From BM003 sp963699835 (GTDB lineage Bacteria; Pseudomonadota; Gammaproteobacteria; Steroidobacterales; BM003): a stretch of 64,000 bases of DNA. The translations under genes were made by a program, and so were the position numbers. The notes under the pieces were generated by a model. It made no database searches, was not told the DNA's origin, and saw only the letters and a program-made list of their open reading frames with translations. Location of the stretch: NCBI GenBank assembly GCA_963699835.1, contig CAVOVJ010000015.1, positions 1 to 64,000 on the forward strand. Reading direction: 5' to 3'. Positions 36,922 through 46,110 of this stretch are shown here, one piece after another (positions within the stretch are counted from its first letter, which is position 1; every line of letters begins with the position of its first letter).

Positions 36922-38685
36922 ATGGAACTGATGCTGACATACGCCCGGTCCTACCCGTGGCAGAGTTTTCTGATGGTCACCGCTTTGCTGCTGGCCGGGA
37001 TAGCTGAGGGCTCGAGCCTGTCGGCGTTATTGCCGCTGGCCAGTTTTGCCGTGCAAGCCGGCGATGGAAGCGACTCGGAGCCGGTGCTCCCGGACAACGG
37101 CATCACCGATTTCGTGACCGGTTTGCTCGGGAATTTCGGGGTCGAACCCTCGATCGGCAGCTTGCTGGTTTTTGTCGTTATCGGCGTCTTTCTGAAAAAT
37201 GTGCTGGTGCTGTTCGCGGAAAAGCAGGTTGGGTACACCAAGGCGCGGGTTGCCACGGATCTTCGTCTCCGTTTGTTGAACAGCGTGCTCGAATCCAAAT
37301 GGGGCTATTTTGTCACCCAGCCGACCGGGCGCCTGACCAACAGCATGGCGACCGAGGCGTGGCGGGCGGCACAGGCCTACGAATTCGGTGCAACGATCGT
37401 TGCGCTGCTGATCCAGGCGATGGTCTACAGCGCTGTCGCGCTCGCGGTGTCGTGGCAGGCAGTGGTCGCATCGCTGGTCGCCGCCGCCATCATTCTCGCA
37501 ATCTCGCATTTCCTGGTCAGGATGACCCGGCGCGCCGGCAAGCGGCAGACGATCTGGATGAAGTCGCTGCTGGCTCGAATGACCGATACGTTACGGTCGG
37601 TACGCAGCCTCAAGGCAATGGGGCGGGAGGATCTTGCCGGCGGAGTGCTCGCGGTCGAGACGAACAAAGTCAACAGGGCATTGGAAAAGGAAGTTTTCAG
37701 CAAGGCCGCGCTGAGTGCGGTACAGGAGCCCTTGTTCGCGACGGTGATGGCAATCGGAATGTTTGGCCTGTTACAGAAATGGCAGATGCCGATAGCCGAG
37801 GTCATGGTGCTGCTGATCGTGCTGACCAAGGTATTGAGCCAGCTTGGCAAGATCCAGAAGTACTATCAGAAGATGGTTGCCGCTGGCAGTGCCTACTGGT
37901 CGTTGCAGGAGGCGGTCGATGAAGCTGTCGCGAGTCGCGAGGATGTGGCCGGCGAACCGGCGCCGCCTTTGGAGCAAGGCATATCCTTGCGCGGGGTCAG
38001 TTTTGCCCATGATGAGCGTAAGGTTCTCGATAATGTCACTATCGAGATTCCGGCAGGATGCCTGACCACATTGATCGGCCCGTCGGGTTCGGGCAAGACC
38101 ACGGTGCTCGACCTGATCATGGGCCTGCATCGCCCGACCGAGGGCGAAGTGCTCATCGATGGCAAACCGATGGGGGATCTCGATATACGGAGTTGGCGCC
38201 GCCAGCTAGGGTATGTGCCGCAAGAGACGTTATTGCTGCATGACAGCGTGTTGAACAACGTCACCCTCAGCGACCCGGAACTCGGGGAGGACCAGGCGGA
38301 GCGGGCGTTGCGAGCGGCCGAGGCTTGGGACTTCGTCACAGCCATGCCTGGCGGGATTCACGCAACGGTCGGCGAGGGTGGGGCGCGGCTGAGTTCCGGT
38401 CAGCGCCAGCGGATCATGCTGGCGCGAGCGCTGGCGCATAGTCCGTGCCTGCTGGTGCTGGATGAAGCAACCAGCGCGCTTGATCCATCCAGCGAAGCGG
38501 AAATTTGTGCCACCCTGACAAATCTGAAGGGAGACCTGACCATTCTCGCTGTATCGCACCAGCCCGCGCTCGCGGAAGTGGCCGATAGGGTCTATCGCCT
38601 CTCCGACGGAAAGCTCGTCGACCACCGCCTCGCCGGCGACGCCCAAACGGAGCCGGTAGCAGGCAAATCATGGCTCCCTGGCTGA
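36922..38685 (+). CDS. ABC transporter, fused permease and ATPase (MsbA-like)
   Basis: 587 aa. An N-terminal ABC_membrane domain (residues ~1-310) has about six helices (FLMVTALLLAGIAEGSSLSA, FVVIGVFLKNVLVLF, AVALAVSWQAVVASLVAAAI, LFATVMAIGMFGLLQ). The nucleotide-binding domain (residues ~345-580) has Walker A GPSGSGKTTVLDLI, Q-loop VPQETLLLHDSVLNNV, signature LSSGQRQRIMLARAL, Walker B CLLVLDEATSALD and the switch His (LAVSHQP). This is the lipid/polysaccharide half-exporter class that works as a homodimer. Surrounded by lipid-synthesis genes, it is the likely flippase for the locus product (inference). Confidence 0.9.
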   Translation: MELMLTYARSYPWQSFLMVTALLLAGIAEGSSLSALLPLASFAVQAGDGSDSEPVLPDNGITDFVTGLLGNFGVEPSIGSLLVFVVIGVFLKNVLVLFAEKQVGYTKARVATDLRLRLLNSVLESKWGYFVTQPTGRLTNSMATEAWRAAQAYEFGATIVALLIQAMVYSAVALAVSWQAVVASLVAAAIILAISHFLVRMTRRAGKRQTIWMKSLLARMTDTLRSVRSLKAMGREDLAGGVLAVETNKVNRALEKEVFSKAALSAVQEPLFATVMAIGMFGLLQKWQMPIAEVMVLLIVLTKVLSQLGKIQKYYQKMVAAGSAYWSLQEAVDEAVASREDVAGEPAPPLEQGISLRGVSFAHDERKVLDNVTIEIPAGCLTTLIGPSGSGKTTVLDLIMGLHRPTEGEVLIDGKPMGDLDIRSWRRQLGYVPQETLLLHDSVLNNVTLSDPELGEDQAERALRAAEAWDFVTAMPGGIHATVGEGGARLSSGQRQRIMLARALAHSPCLLVLDEATSALDPSSEAEICATLTNLKGDLTILAVSHQPALAEVADRVYRLSDGKLVDHRLAGDAQTEPVAGKSWLPG

Positions 38686-38701
38686 ACCGGGGGAACTGTG
38701 T

Positions 38702-39926
38702 CTAGACCGACTGCCTGCGCGTCTGCGGCCCCGCGGATGCGCCGAATGCTGCCATTGGCAACGCGGCAAAAGCATCGAGGATTTTGTCGATCTGCTCGTC
38801 CGTATGCGCGGCGCTGAGACTGCACCGCAGCAGGCTTGCACCGGTCGGTGTTGCTGGCGGTAACACCAGATTGACGTAGACCCCTGCCGCAAGCAATTGA
38901 TGCCAGCCTGCAATCGCCTGTTCCCGATCATCAACGAAAACTGCGACCACCGGCCCGGCCTGGGGACCGAGTTGATAGCCGATTTTCGCCAACCCCTCGT
39001 AGAGTCTCGTGGCATTGCGCCACAGCTTCTCGCGCAACTCCGGATGCGCTGCGACCAGGCGCAACGCAGCACGAGTCGACGCTACGACCGACGGTGTCGG
39101 CGACGCTGTAAATATGTAGGCGCGGGCGGCCATTCTGATGAGTTCCAGCTCAGGTCGGCTGCTGACGCAAAACCCGCCCACCGAACCGAGGCTCTTGCTG
39201 AACGTGCCGACCACGAAGTCGACTTCGTCCTCAACTCCGGCCGCCTCGGCAAGACCGCGGCCATGCGCGCCGAGCACTCCGACCGAGTGCGCCTCGTCGA
39301 GCAAAAGATAACCGCCGTACTTGCGTTTCAATTCGACGATACCGGCAAGCGGGGCCTGATCACCCATCATGCTGTACAGACCTTCCGAAACGATTAGCGT
39401 GTTGCCGGTTCGCTCACCGAGACGGCGCAGCCGTTTCTCCAGGTCGGCGAGGTCGTTATGGCGAAAACGCACGATGTCTGCGCCGCTCAGTTTGCAGCCG
39501 TCGTAAATACTCGCGTGACTGTCGCCGTCGATTAACAACACGTCGCCGGGCCCGGTCAGCGTTGCAACCATGCCCATCGTGGCGAGGAATCCGGTCGTGA
39601 ACACCATCGCCGAGTCGCGGCCAAAAAATGCCGCGAGTTCCTGCTCCAGTGCGCGGTGACCGCTATAGGTTCCATTGGCCATGCGTGAGCCGGTTGTTCC
39701 GGTCCCCTCGTCAGCAGTGGCTTTCTGTGCTGCTGCAACGCATTCGGGCGCGAATGTCAGACCCAGGTAATTGTTGGTACCGGCAAGAATCGTTTTCTTA
39801 CCATCCGACCAGTCCTTCGGTAGGCGAGAGAATTTTTTCCGTCACTACACCGAATGGCATCATGCCGTGGGCATTCAGGTCTGCGCGTATCGATTCGAAT
39901 GGTGCGAATTTTTCCAGCAGACTCAT
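38702..39926 (-). CDS. Serine palmitoyltransferase-like alpha-oxoamine synthase (one frameshift)
   Basis: PLP enzyme, about 408 aa. N-terminus MSLLEKFAPFESIRADLNAH and PFGVVTEKILSPTEGLV. One extra G near 39815 breaks the frame, which resumes DGKKTILAGTNNYLGLTFAP, DEGTGTTGSRMANGTYSGHR and LEQELAAFFGRDSAMVFTTG. The PLP site has GDSHASIYDGC, LLLDEAHSVGVLGAHGRGLA and the Schiff-base Lys in VVGTFSKSLGSVGGFC. Members condense an acyl thioester with an amino acid: AONS (bioF), KBL, ALAS or serine palmitoyltransferase. Three points favour Spt: an N-terminus preceded by a dedicated ACP gene, the GTGTTGSRMANGTY form, and the acyl-AMP ligase, GNAT and SDR nearby. The start overlaps the ACP stop (ATGA). 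Confidence 0.85.
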
Positions 39927-40174
39927 GCTGCGTCACCAGTCAGTCGCGTCAGCAATTCTGCAAACTGCCGAATACTCCGCACATCGGGCAAAACGTTCAG
40001 CGGGACGGTGATATCGAGCTTGTCCTCCACTTCCGCGACCAGTTCCATCACCTGAAGCGAGCTCAGTCCAAGATCCGACACCAGGGCCGAGTCTTCGCTG
40101 AGCACCAGCCCGGGCTGAAGGAACGGCTCGAGCGCTTCGTAAATAAGGGTGACGCTTTCCTGGTAAGAACCCAC
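39923..40174 (-). CDS. Acyl carrier protein dedicated to the lipid locus
   Basis: 83 aa acidic helical protein. The 4'-phosphopantetheine site is DLGLSSLQVMELVAEVED, where the Ser after Leu-Gly-Leu-Ser is modified (LSS in place of the usual DSL). It begins MGSYQESVTLIYEALEPFLQ. It overlaps the Spt-like gene by 4 bases (ATGA), so the two are translationally coupled, as in alphaproteobacterial sphingolipid operons. It should present the acyl group to the synthase. Confidence 0.9.
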   Translation of the reverse strand: MGSYQESVTLIYEALEPFLQPGLVLSEDSALVSDLGLSSLQVMELVAEVEDKLDITVPLNVLPDVRSIRQFAELLTRLTGDAA

Positions 40175-40293
40175 CGCTGTTTCTCCCTTGTTGCCTGTTG
40201 TTTACGCTCGTGCTTTCCGCGCCGGCGTGGCGGCCGGATTTGCCTGCGGAGTATACGCTATCGCCGGTCGCTGTCCGATACCCGGTGTCGCGG

Positions 40294-41358
40294 TCATCGG
40301 GTCTCGAACAGTGCGCGAATGCGCGCGGCTACCGCCTCACTTTCGTCGGGCAGGCCACTGTGCGGGGCCGGAAAGGGTGCGCCGAGGGGAACCGCCTGAC
40401 CTCCGGCAACCAGTACGCGTTGCATCCGCCCCAGATCACGCGGGAAACTCATGGGTCCCGCTGTGTATAGCCAGCGTTTGACCCGCGTGCCGCCGCCGCG
40501 GGTCGGGTCGAGGGCCCGCGCCATTCGGCGTCGGGTTTTTTGCGCGGGCGTGAACAGTGTCGGAAGCTCGAAAATTGCCAGTGGTTTTCCCAGCCTGGCG
40601 GCTTCCATCATCATCGAAACGCTGTCGCCGGTGACTACGACCCGATCGGCATGTGCGAGAAGCCCGAGGTAGGGATTGTCGGGGTCATCGGATCGCCACG
40701 CGTAAAGCCGCTCGTTTTCGCGCAATGCGTTGCCCAGGTACTCAATGACCTCGGGTGCGGTGCGGCGGCTGGTGCTCAGGTAGATGGTGCCGCCCGGGCA
40801 GCAGTCCCGGGTCTGCGACAACAAGGTTTCGGCGGCCGTTACATCCAGCACGTAAGGTGACGTGCTACCTCCGATCAACACGGCCGTCAAAGGACGGGGC
40901 AGTGTCGATATCGACGCCGGTTTCGCGGATCGCTCTGCGCCAATCGCGTCGTTGTCGAGTTTCATCAGCGGAAAGTCGAGGTGCATGACGTTTGCGGCTT
41001 TCGGCACGGAGTACTGCGGGGTGGCAACGCCGAGTGCCAGATCGGGCAGCCGTCGCGGGCGTCCGATCATTACGATTCGGGAGTGCTTGGCAGACAGTTC
41101 GCGTATCGCGAGTGCCGCCATCGAGGGGCGCCGCCCGATAGTAATGATCAGTTCCGGCCACGGTGCGCACAGTTCGTCGGAGCGGTCGCGATCAATATGA
41201 CTCAATGTTGGCCGGAATCGCGGTTTTCCGGTCTTGAACTGCGGCAGAAACACCAGTGATTTGCGCTCGAAAGACCAACCCAGCGCGTCTGCGACTAACT
41301 CGACCTGGGCGTTATCGCCAAGTTTGTCGCCAAGCACGAGCCAGGTCAGCGGAGGCAT
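40294..41358 (-). CDS. ELM1-family (DUF1022) protein, paralogue 2
   Basis: 354 aa from the Met at 41358 (MPPLTWLVLGDKLGDNAQVE). ELM1 blocks are APWPELIITIGRRPSMAALA, IVMIGRPRRLPDLALGVATP, PLTAVLIGGSTSPYVLD, IYLSTSRRTAPEVI, NPYLGLLAHADRVVVTGDSV and SMMMEAARLGKPLAIFELP. It is more diverged from the other two (GRRPSMAALA in place of GRRNEPVARW). The open frame continues upstream without a good start. It lies 119 bases downstream of the ACP/Spt pair and is read in the same direction, upstream of them in transcription order. Confidence 0.82.
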   Translation of the reverse strand: MPPLTWLVLGDKLGDNAQVELVADALGWSFERKSLVFLPQFKTGKPRFRPTLSHIDRDRSDELCAPWPELIITIGRRPSMAALAIRELSAKHSRIVMIGRPRRLPDLALGVATPQYSVPKAANVMHLDFPLMKLDNDAIGAERSAKPASISTLPRPLTAVLIGGSTSPYVLDVTAAETLLSQTRDCCPGGTIYLSTSRRTAPEVIEYLGNALRENERLYAWRSDDPDNPYLGLLAHADRVVVTGDSVSMMMEAARLGKPLAIFELPTLFTPAQKTRRRMARALDPTRGGGTRVKRWLYTAGPMSFPRDLGRMQRVLVAGGQAVPLGAPFPAPHSGLPDESEAVAARIRALFETR

Positions 41359-41538
41359 GACTGCTCTGTAGTGGGTCTGGGGAAGGGATTGTTTGTTGCT
41401 GATGAATTGCGAGGCATGGAACGTTTCGATGGGTTCTATCCTTTCGGTATTGCCGCTACAGTACCGGCCCTTGGCGATCGTGGCGCAGGCCATGGCTAGC
41501 ATAGATGCTGCCATCGGCTTTTGCGACAGGGTGTTTTT

Positions 41539-42789
41539 TTGGCGCAACAGGTAAACAAGCAAACGGGTGGCACGGCTACGCCGCCGCGGGTCTGGGCCTT
41601 GCTGAGCCATCGGGCCGGCGAGTCATCGCAAATACTCGCGCTGGCGGAGGCGCTGCAGTGGCCGTATGAGCGCAAGGTAATGCATTACAGCTGGCTGGCC
41701 GGTCCCGTCGGCCTGTTGCGCCTGTCCGCGGACACCGGTGTTGCGGCACGCAGCCGCGCAGAACTGTCGCCGCCATGGCCGGATCTGCTGATTACCTCCG
41801 GGCTGCGCAACGAACCCGTTGCCCGCTGGATCGCAGCCCGTTCAGGAGGGACGACCCGGGTTGTTTTCATCGGCCGCACCTGGGCGTCGGTGGAACATTT
41901 CGATTTGTTGGTCACGACCCCTCAGTACCGCGTGGCGCCCGCACCGCGAGTGCTGGAAAACAGCACTACCTTGCAGGCGGTGACCGCGGAGAAGCTGGAA
42001 CGGGCGGAAGCGCAGTGGAAGTCGCGCCTGGCACAGTTGCCGCGGCCACATATCGGGGTAATCATCGGCGGCAATAGTGGCCCCTACACGCTCGGGGCGA
42101 ACGGAGGCCGCCGCCTCGCGATTGAAGTCAGCCGCTATGCGCAAACCCGCGGGGGGTCATTGCTGGTAACCACCAGTTCGCGCACCAGCAAGGCGGCGGT
42201 GGCCGAAATCGGTGCGCACTTGTCGGGGTACTACGATTACTTCCCGTGGCGGAAAGACACGCCGAATCCGTATTTCGCCTATTTGTCATCCGCTGAAACA
42301 CTCATCGTTACGGGAGACAGCATCGCCATGCTCAGCGAGGCCTGCGCGACCTGCAAACCCGTGTTCGTCTATGATCTCGGCCGGGCCACACTGGCAATGC
42401 GCCACGAACGTGGGCGGCCGGAAAAGCTGGGGGACTGGTGCCGCCAGGACGACTTCCGCCTGTCGGCATTTACCTACTGGCTATTGATGAAAATCGGGCC
42501 ACGGCGCCTGTCGCGCGAGCTGCGCATCGTCTATGAGAGACTGATGGCCGAGGGCAGGATGGGGTGGTTCGCCGATTCGCCGCCAGAGGGCGCGATGGCG
42601 CCTCTCGCAGATGTCGGGCGAACGGTGGAGCGGATCAGCGCGATGATCCGCGATCGCCACCGGGAGACCGGGTGGATTCCCGCTGTCCGGCTAATCGCCG
42701 TACTCATCCCGGTAGTCGGCGAGCGCGGCCTTTATGACCTTCAGGGCATGGCTGCGGTCATAAATCTCCTTTACCGCCAACGACGGTAG
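41539..42789 (+). CDS. ELM1-family (DUF1022) protein, paralogue 3
   Basis: About 416 aa. PRVWALLSHRAGESSQILAL, LSPPWPDLLITSGLRNEPVA, VFIGRTWASVEHFDLLVTTP, HIGVIIGGNSGPYTLG, LLVTTSSRTSKAAVAEI, NPYFAYLSSAETLIVTGDSI and AMLSEACATCKPVFVYDLG align closely with paralogue 1. The start is unclear (TTG 41539 or TTG 41521). The last ~33 codons (from 42691) lie antisense to the end of ppa and do not resemble the family, so the true stop is probably near 42690 and hidden by a base error. Confidence 0.82.
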   Translation: MAQQVNKQTGGTATPPRVWALLSHRAGESSQILALAEALQWPYERKVMHYSWLAGPVGLLRLSADTGVAARSRAELSPPWPDLLITSGLRNEPVARWIAARSGGTTRVVFIGRTWASVEHFDLLVTTPQYRVAPAPRVLENSTTLQAVTAEKLERAEAQWKSRLAQLPRPHIGVIIGGNSGPYTLGANGGRRLAIEVSRYAQTRGGSLLVTTSSRTSKAAVAEIGAHLSGYYDYFPWRKDTPNPYFAYLSSAETLIVTGDSIAMLSEACATCKPVFVYDLGRATLAMRHERGRPEKLGDWCRQDDFRLSAFTYWLLMKIGPRRLSRELRIVYERLMAEGRMGWFADSPPEGAMAPLADVGRTVERISAMIRDRHRETGWIPAVRLIAVLIPVVGERGLYDLQGMAAVINLLYRQRR

Positions 42790-43302
42790 CTGCCCGACCG
42801 CCATTTTATAGGTGTTGAAATAGTGCATCAGTCTTTCGACGTAGACTGGCGGCAATTCCGATATGTCCTCGATATGGGCGTGGGCATGATCGTTTTTCAG
42901 CACCGCGATGATCTTGTCGTCAGCTTCCTCGTTATCGATCATAGGCAGGCCGCCGATGACCTTTGCGTCCAGCACTATGTCGGCGTGGCTGACCGGGCGT
43001 TCGCAAATCACGCAGATGTCCAGCGGATCGCCGTCGCCGCGCTTGCCCTCCGGGTTCAGCGCCGCGACGCGCTCGGAACAGAACGTGCGCGGGATAAAGC
43101 CATAGAGCATCGGTGGCCGCGACGAGGTCGCCTGGGGGCGGTCGATTCGCAGGTATCCGGTAATCTTGTCGATCTCGTACTTGACCGTATCGAACGGAGT
43201 GATTTCGATATAGGCCTGTACGATTCCAGGCGCTTCGTCACCCGGAGACAGTCCATGCCAGGGATGCGGCCGCCAGCGGTAGAAAGGTTTGGGGAACGAC
43301 AT
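42691..43302 (-). CDS. ppa: Inorganic pyrophosphatase
   Basis: Soluble family I pyrophosphatase, about 203 aa. Motifs: ITPFDTVKYEIDKITGYLRI, YGFIPRTFCSERVAALN, the metal site GDGDPLDICVICERPV (DxDPxD) and GGLPMIDNEEADDKIIAVLK. MHYFNTYK follows later. It differs from E. coli Ppa in sequence around the active-site segment but keeps the catalytic acids. The start at the Met at 43302 (MSFPKPFYRWRPHPWHGLSP) is preferred; in-frame sequence continues to 43353. It hydrolyses PPi released by, among others, the ligase and nucleotidyltransferases of the nearby locus. Confidence 0.92.
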   Translation of the reverse strand: MSFPKPFYRWRPHPWHGLSPGDEAPGIVQAYIEITPFDTVKYEIDKITGYLRIDRPQATSSRPPMLYGFIPRTFCSERVAALNPEGKRGDGDPLDICVICERPVSHADIVLDAKVIGGLPMIDNEEADDKIIAVLKNDHAHAHIEDISELPPVYVERLMHYFNTYKMAVGQLPSLAVKEIYDRSHALKVIKAALADYRDEYGD

Positions 43303-43571
43303 AAGTAGGACTCGGTTTCTTGTATGCCGCTGGATTATAACCAGACAGACCACGGGGCAGTGTGGGTATTGTCAATAAGCGTGGAAAATTCTTCTTCCGG
43401 CGCGTTTATTTCGCGGCCAGGACGGGTCCGCCATGCAGTATGCGGAATTCATGTCACCGGTCAGGTCGGGTGAGCGGAAGCGCCGCTGCGATTTAGGCGC
43501 TATAATTCTCCATCCCGATGGGATGCACGGGCAGTCTGCCATGGCATCCCTCATTATTCTTCAGCGTGCGG

Positions 43572-44468
43572 ATGGAACTAATGAACCAGCAGCAACTCGA
43601 CAAGGTCCGAAATCAGGATGGATTTATTGCAGCCCTTGATCAGAGCGGAGGCAGTACCCCCAAGGCTCTCCGGCTCTATGGCGTCTCCGAGGACGAGTAT
43701 TCCGGCGAAGCGGAAATGTTCGACAAGGTCCATGAAATGCGGACCCGGATCATTACCAGCCCCAGCTTTGGCGGCGATCGCATTCTCGGCGCTATCCTCT
43801 TCGAAGTCACGATGGATCGGACTATCAAGGGCAAGCCGACCGCGCGCTATCTGTGGGAAGACAAAAAGGTCGTACCATTTCTCAAGGTCGACAAAGGCCT
43901 TGCCGATGAAGAGAACGGCGTGCAGCTTATGAAACCGATGCCGGAACTGGATGCGCTTCTCGACAGGGGTGTCGAGAACGGCATTTTCGGCACCAAGATG
44001 CGCTCGGTCATTAAGCTGGCAAATGAGAAGGGTATTGCGGCGGTAGTCGACCAGCAGTTCGAGATCGGCCGCCAGATTCTGGGCAAGGGTCTCGTGCCGA
44101 TTATCGAGCCGGAAATCGATATCAATAGCCCGGAAAAGGCGCAGGCGGAAGCGATCCTTAAAGCCCGCCTCCTCGAGCATCTCGACGCGCTCGAACCCGG
44201 CCAGCAGGTGATGTTAAAGCTGACGTTGCCGGAGCAGGATAATTTCTACAAAGAATGTATCGAGCATCCCGGCATTGTTCGTGTGGTTGCGCTGTCGGGT
44301 GGTTATTCGCGCAAGGAAGCGAACGATCGCCTCGCCCGCAATCACGGCATGATAGCGAGTTTCTCGCGCGCTTTAAGCGAGGGACTGTCGGCGCAACAGT
44401 CGGATGAGGAGTTTGACCAGATGCTGGATGGGTCGATCCAGAGCATATTCGATGCCTCGAGGACCTGA
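43572..44468 (+). CDS. Fructose-bisphosphate aldolase class I
   Basis: 298 aa. MELMNQQQLDKVRNQDGFIA, ALDQSGGSTPKALRLYGV, RTRIITSPSFGGDRILGAIL, TARYLWEDKKVVPFLKVDKG (Schiff-base Lys region), QLMKPMPELDALLD, LVPIIEPEIDINSPEKAQAE and VVALSGGYSRKEANDRLARN define the short bacterial class I (Fda-type) aldolase. It cleaves fructose-1,6-bisphosphate to triose phosphates. Start at ATG 43572 or the ATG three codons on (43581). A TATAAT box at 43501-43506 could be its -10; no clear -35. A strong terminator follows. Confidence 0.93.
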   Translation: MELMNQQQLDKVRNQDGFIAALDQSGGSTPKALRLYGVSEDEYSGEAEMFDKVHEMRTRIITSPSFGGDRILGAILFEVTMDRTIKGKPTARYLWEDKKVVPFLKVDKGLADEENGVQLMKPMPELDALLDRGVENGIFGTKMRSVIKLANEKGIAAVVDQQFEIGRQILGKGLVPIIEPEIDINSPEKAQAEAILKARLLEHLDALEPGQQVMLKLTLPEQDNFYKECIEHPGIVRVVALSGGYSRKEANDRLARNHGMIASFSRALSEGLSAQQSDEEFDQMLDGSIQSIFDASRT

Positions 44469-44510
44469 ACGCTCGGTTAATATCGTGTTGTGCCTCAGTT
44501 AGGTAGTCGA

Positions 44511-44535
44511 CCCCGCGTTCTGCGCGGGGTTTTTT
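44511..44535 (+). terminator. Rho-independent terminator after the aldolase gene
   Basis: A 7 bp GC stem (CCCCGCG/CGCGGGG) with a TTCTG loop is followed by six T residues, 43 bases after the aldolase stop. Confidence 0.92.
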
Positions 44536-44707
44536 GTTGCTGCGACCCGCCGCGCGATGCATGCACCGACCACGCTAACCGTGGCATGGCCCGATCAGGT
44601 ATCATCAGCCGAAGTCTCCCGGGGGCGCTTGCCCTCGCTTGTGTCGGGCAAATTCTCTGTAAAGCGACATGGCCCGATCCTTTTTTGTCACATGAGAACG
44701 TCGTCAG

Positions 44708-45683
44708 CATGAAGGCCAGAGTCGATAAGCCCCTGTCGAGGGCTGATGTCGTCGTTTGACCCAGTTACGCATTCTGCCAAACCTGGTGAAGATTCCGCTG
44801 TTTTTCGGCGCCATGGTTGTATTGACCTGGTTTGCGTGGACGACGCAGTCGGTGGCGTTGAAATGGGTGGCTTATCTCGGCATAGGCTATCTGTGGATGG
44901 GCATGGTGACGTTTATGCACGATGGCACCCATAACACCCTGTTCCGAGACGCGTTGGGCGAATCTCGCGTTCGGTATCGTTTGCATGCTGCCGCTGATGG
45001 CTTCGTTTATCGCATTCAAGGAGGACCATCTCGAGCATCACCGCTATAACCGATCGCCGCGCGATCCCGACGCGTTCACGATGGGCAAGCGCGGGGTGCT
45101 GGATTTCGTGCTTTTTTATGCCTATATCGTCGGCGGCGCGCTGCTCAGCTTCATCCATTTCAACTTCATTTACCCGATGCAGCGATTCGGGCCGAAGCAG
45201 TGGGCAATTCATTTGTTCGAGACGGCTTTGAAAATTGTCTGTTACTGGGCACTGATCGCCTGGGCAATGCGCAACGGCGTGCTGGGCAAGACGCTCGAAG
45301 TCTGGCTGGTGCCGGTGTTCATCTTTTCGATTTTCAACTCAATCCGGTTTCTTGCCGAGCATTACGAAACACCTTGGAACGAAGGCCAGCTCGTTGGTTC
45401 GCGCACGACTATATCCAACCCGGTACAACGGTTTTTCTGGAATAACATCAACTGGCATATCGGTCATCATGTCTACCCGGCGGTGCCCTGGTACAACCTG
45501 GAAGAGCTGCACGAGTTGATGCGACCGACGATCGAGGCACGTGGCGCGGTGGTGGATAAAAGCTACACGGGTGTATTCCTGAAAGCTCTGCTGCGCGGCC
45601 CCGAAACCGAGGGACGGTTGCTGGACAGACTGGCGGAGCGACGCGCGGCCGCGACAAAGGCGGCGGGTTCTGTGGTGAGCTGA
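44708..45683 (+). CDS. Membrane fatty acid desaturase (two frameshifts)
   Basis: About 325 aa. The start is probably ATG 44708 (MKARVDKPLSRADVV), with breaks near 44755 and 44953. Helices: LVKIPLFFGAMVVLTWFAWT, IVCMLPLMASFIAFKEDHLE and FVLFYAYIVGGALLSFIHFN. The three di-iron histidine boxes are intact: HDGTHN, EHHRY and HIGHHVYPAVP. The third has the HxxHH pattern, as in acyl-lipid desaturases, hydroxylases and carotenoid-type enzymes. It also contains SIRFLAEHYETPW. It probably introduces a double bond or hydroxyl into a lipid acyl chain; substrate unknown. It could act on the sphingoid lipid of the upstream locus, but ppa and the aldolase lie between. Confidence 0.85.
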
Positions 45684-46110
45684 GGATCGGCCTGGACAAG
45701 CGGCAAGGCGTCGGCCCCTAGTGCGAGTCTGTCGATTTTCAGCGCGGCATTAGCCAACATCTGCTCGTTCATGTGCCGCCGGTGGAAGTTTTCGCTACTG
45801 GCCCGGGTCATCGGGTGCTTCGCCCGGCATCCTTGCCGGCAAACGGCAAATTGCAGATTCTCCGGGCGACATGCAGGTTAATGTCAAGCCTGCGCCAAAT
45901 GCGGCGAGCGTTGCTTCGACACTATTGCGCATCAGGCTTTCCATGGCCCCGATGGATTATTCGGGCACCGGGATTCGGGTCGTCGCCTGGATGATTCAAT
46001 CGCACTCGAAATCGCCGCTCTGAAGCGGCCGGCGCTTCTCCGGGAAGCCGCGCGTTCTCCAGAAGTCTTAGACCCTGCTGCGACGGATTGCGTTCTTGCA
46101 GCCGGTCGAT
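45684..46110. other. Region between desaturase and tandem array, no gene recognised
   Basis: 427 bp. Minus-strand open frames exist (for example RRHMNEQMLANAALKIDRLA around 45750, and RLQERNPSQQGLRLLENARL around 46060). They lack starts, ribosome-binding sites and family resemblance. They may be remnants of inserted DNA. Confidence 0.4.

Noticed and set aside
38702..39926. Assignment as biotin synthesis BioF or threonine-degradation KBL
   Set aside because: No other bio genes or tdh are present. The coupled ACP and neighbouring acyl ligase, GNAT and SDR fit serine palmitoyltransferase better, although sequence alone does not fully exclude the others.
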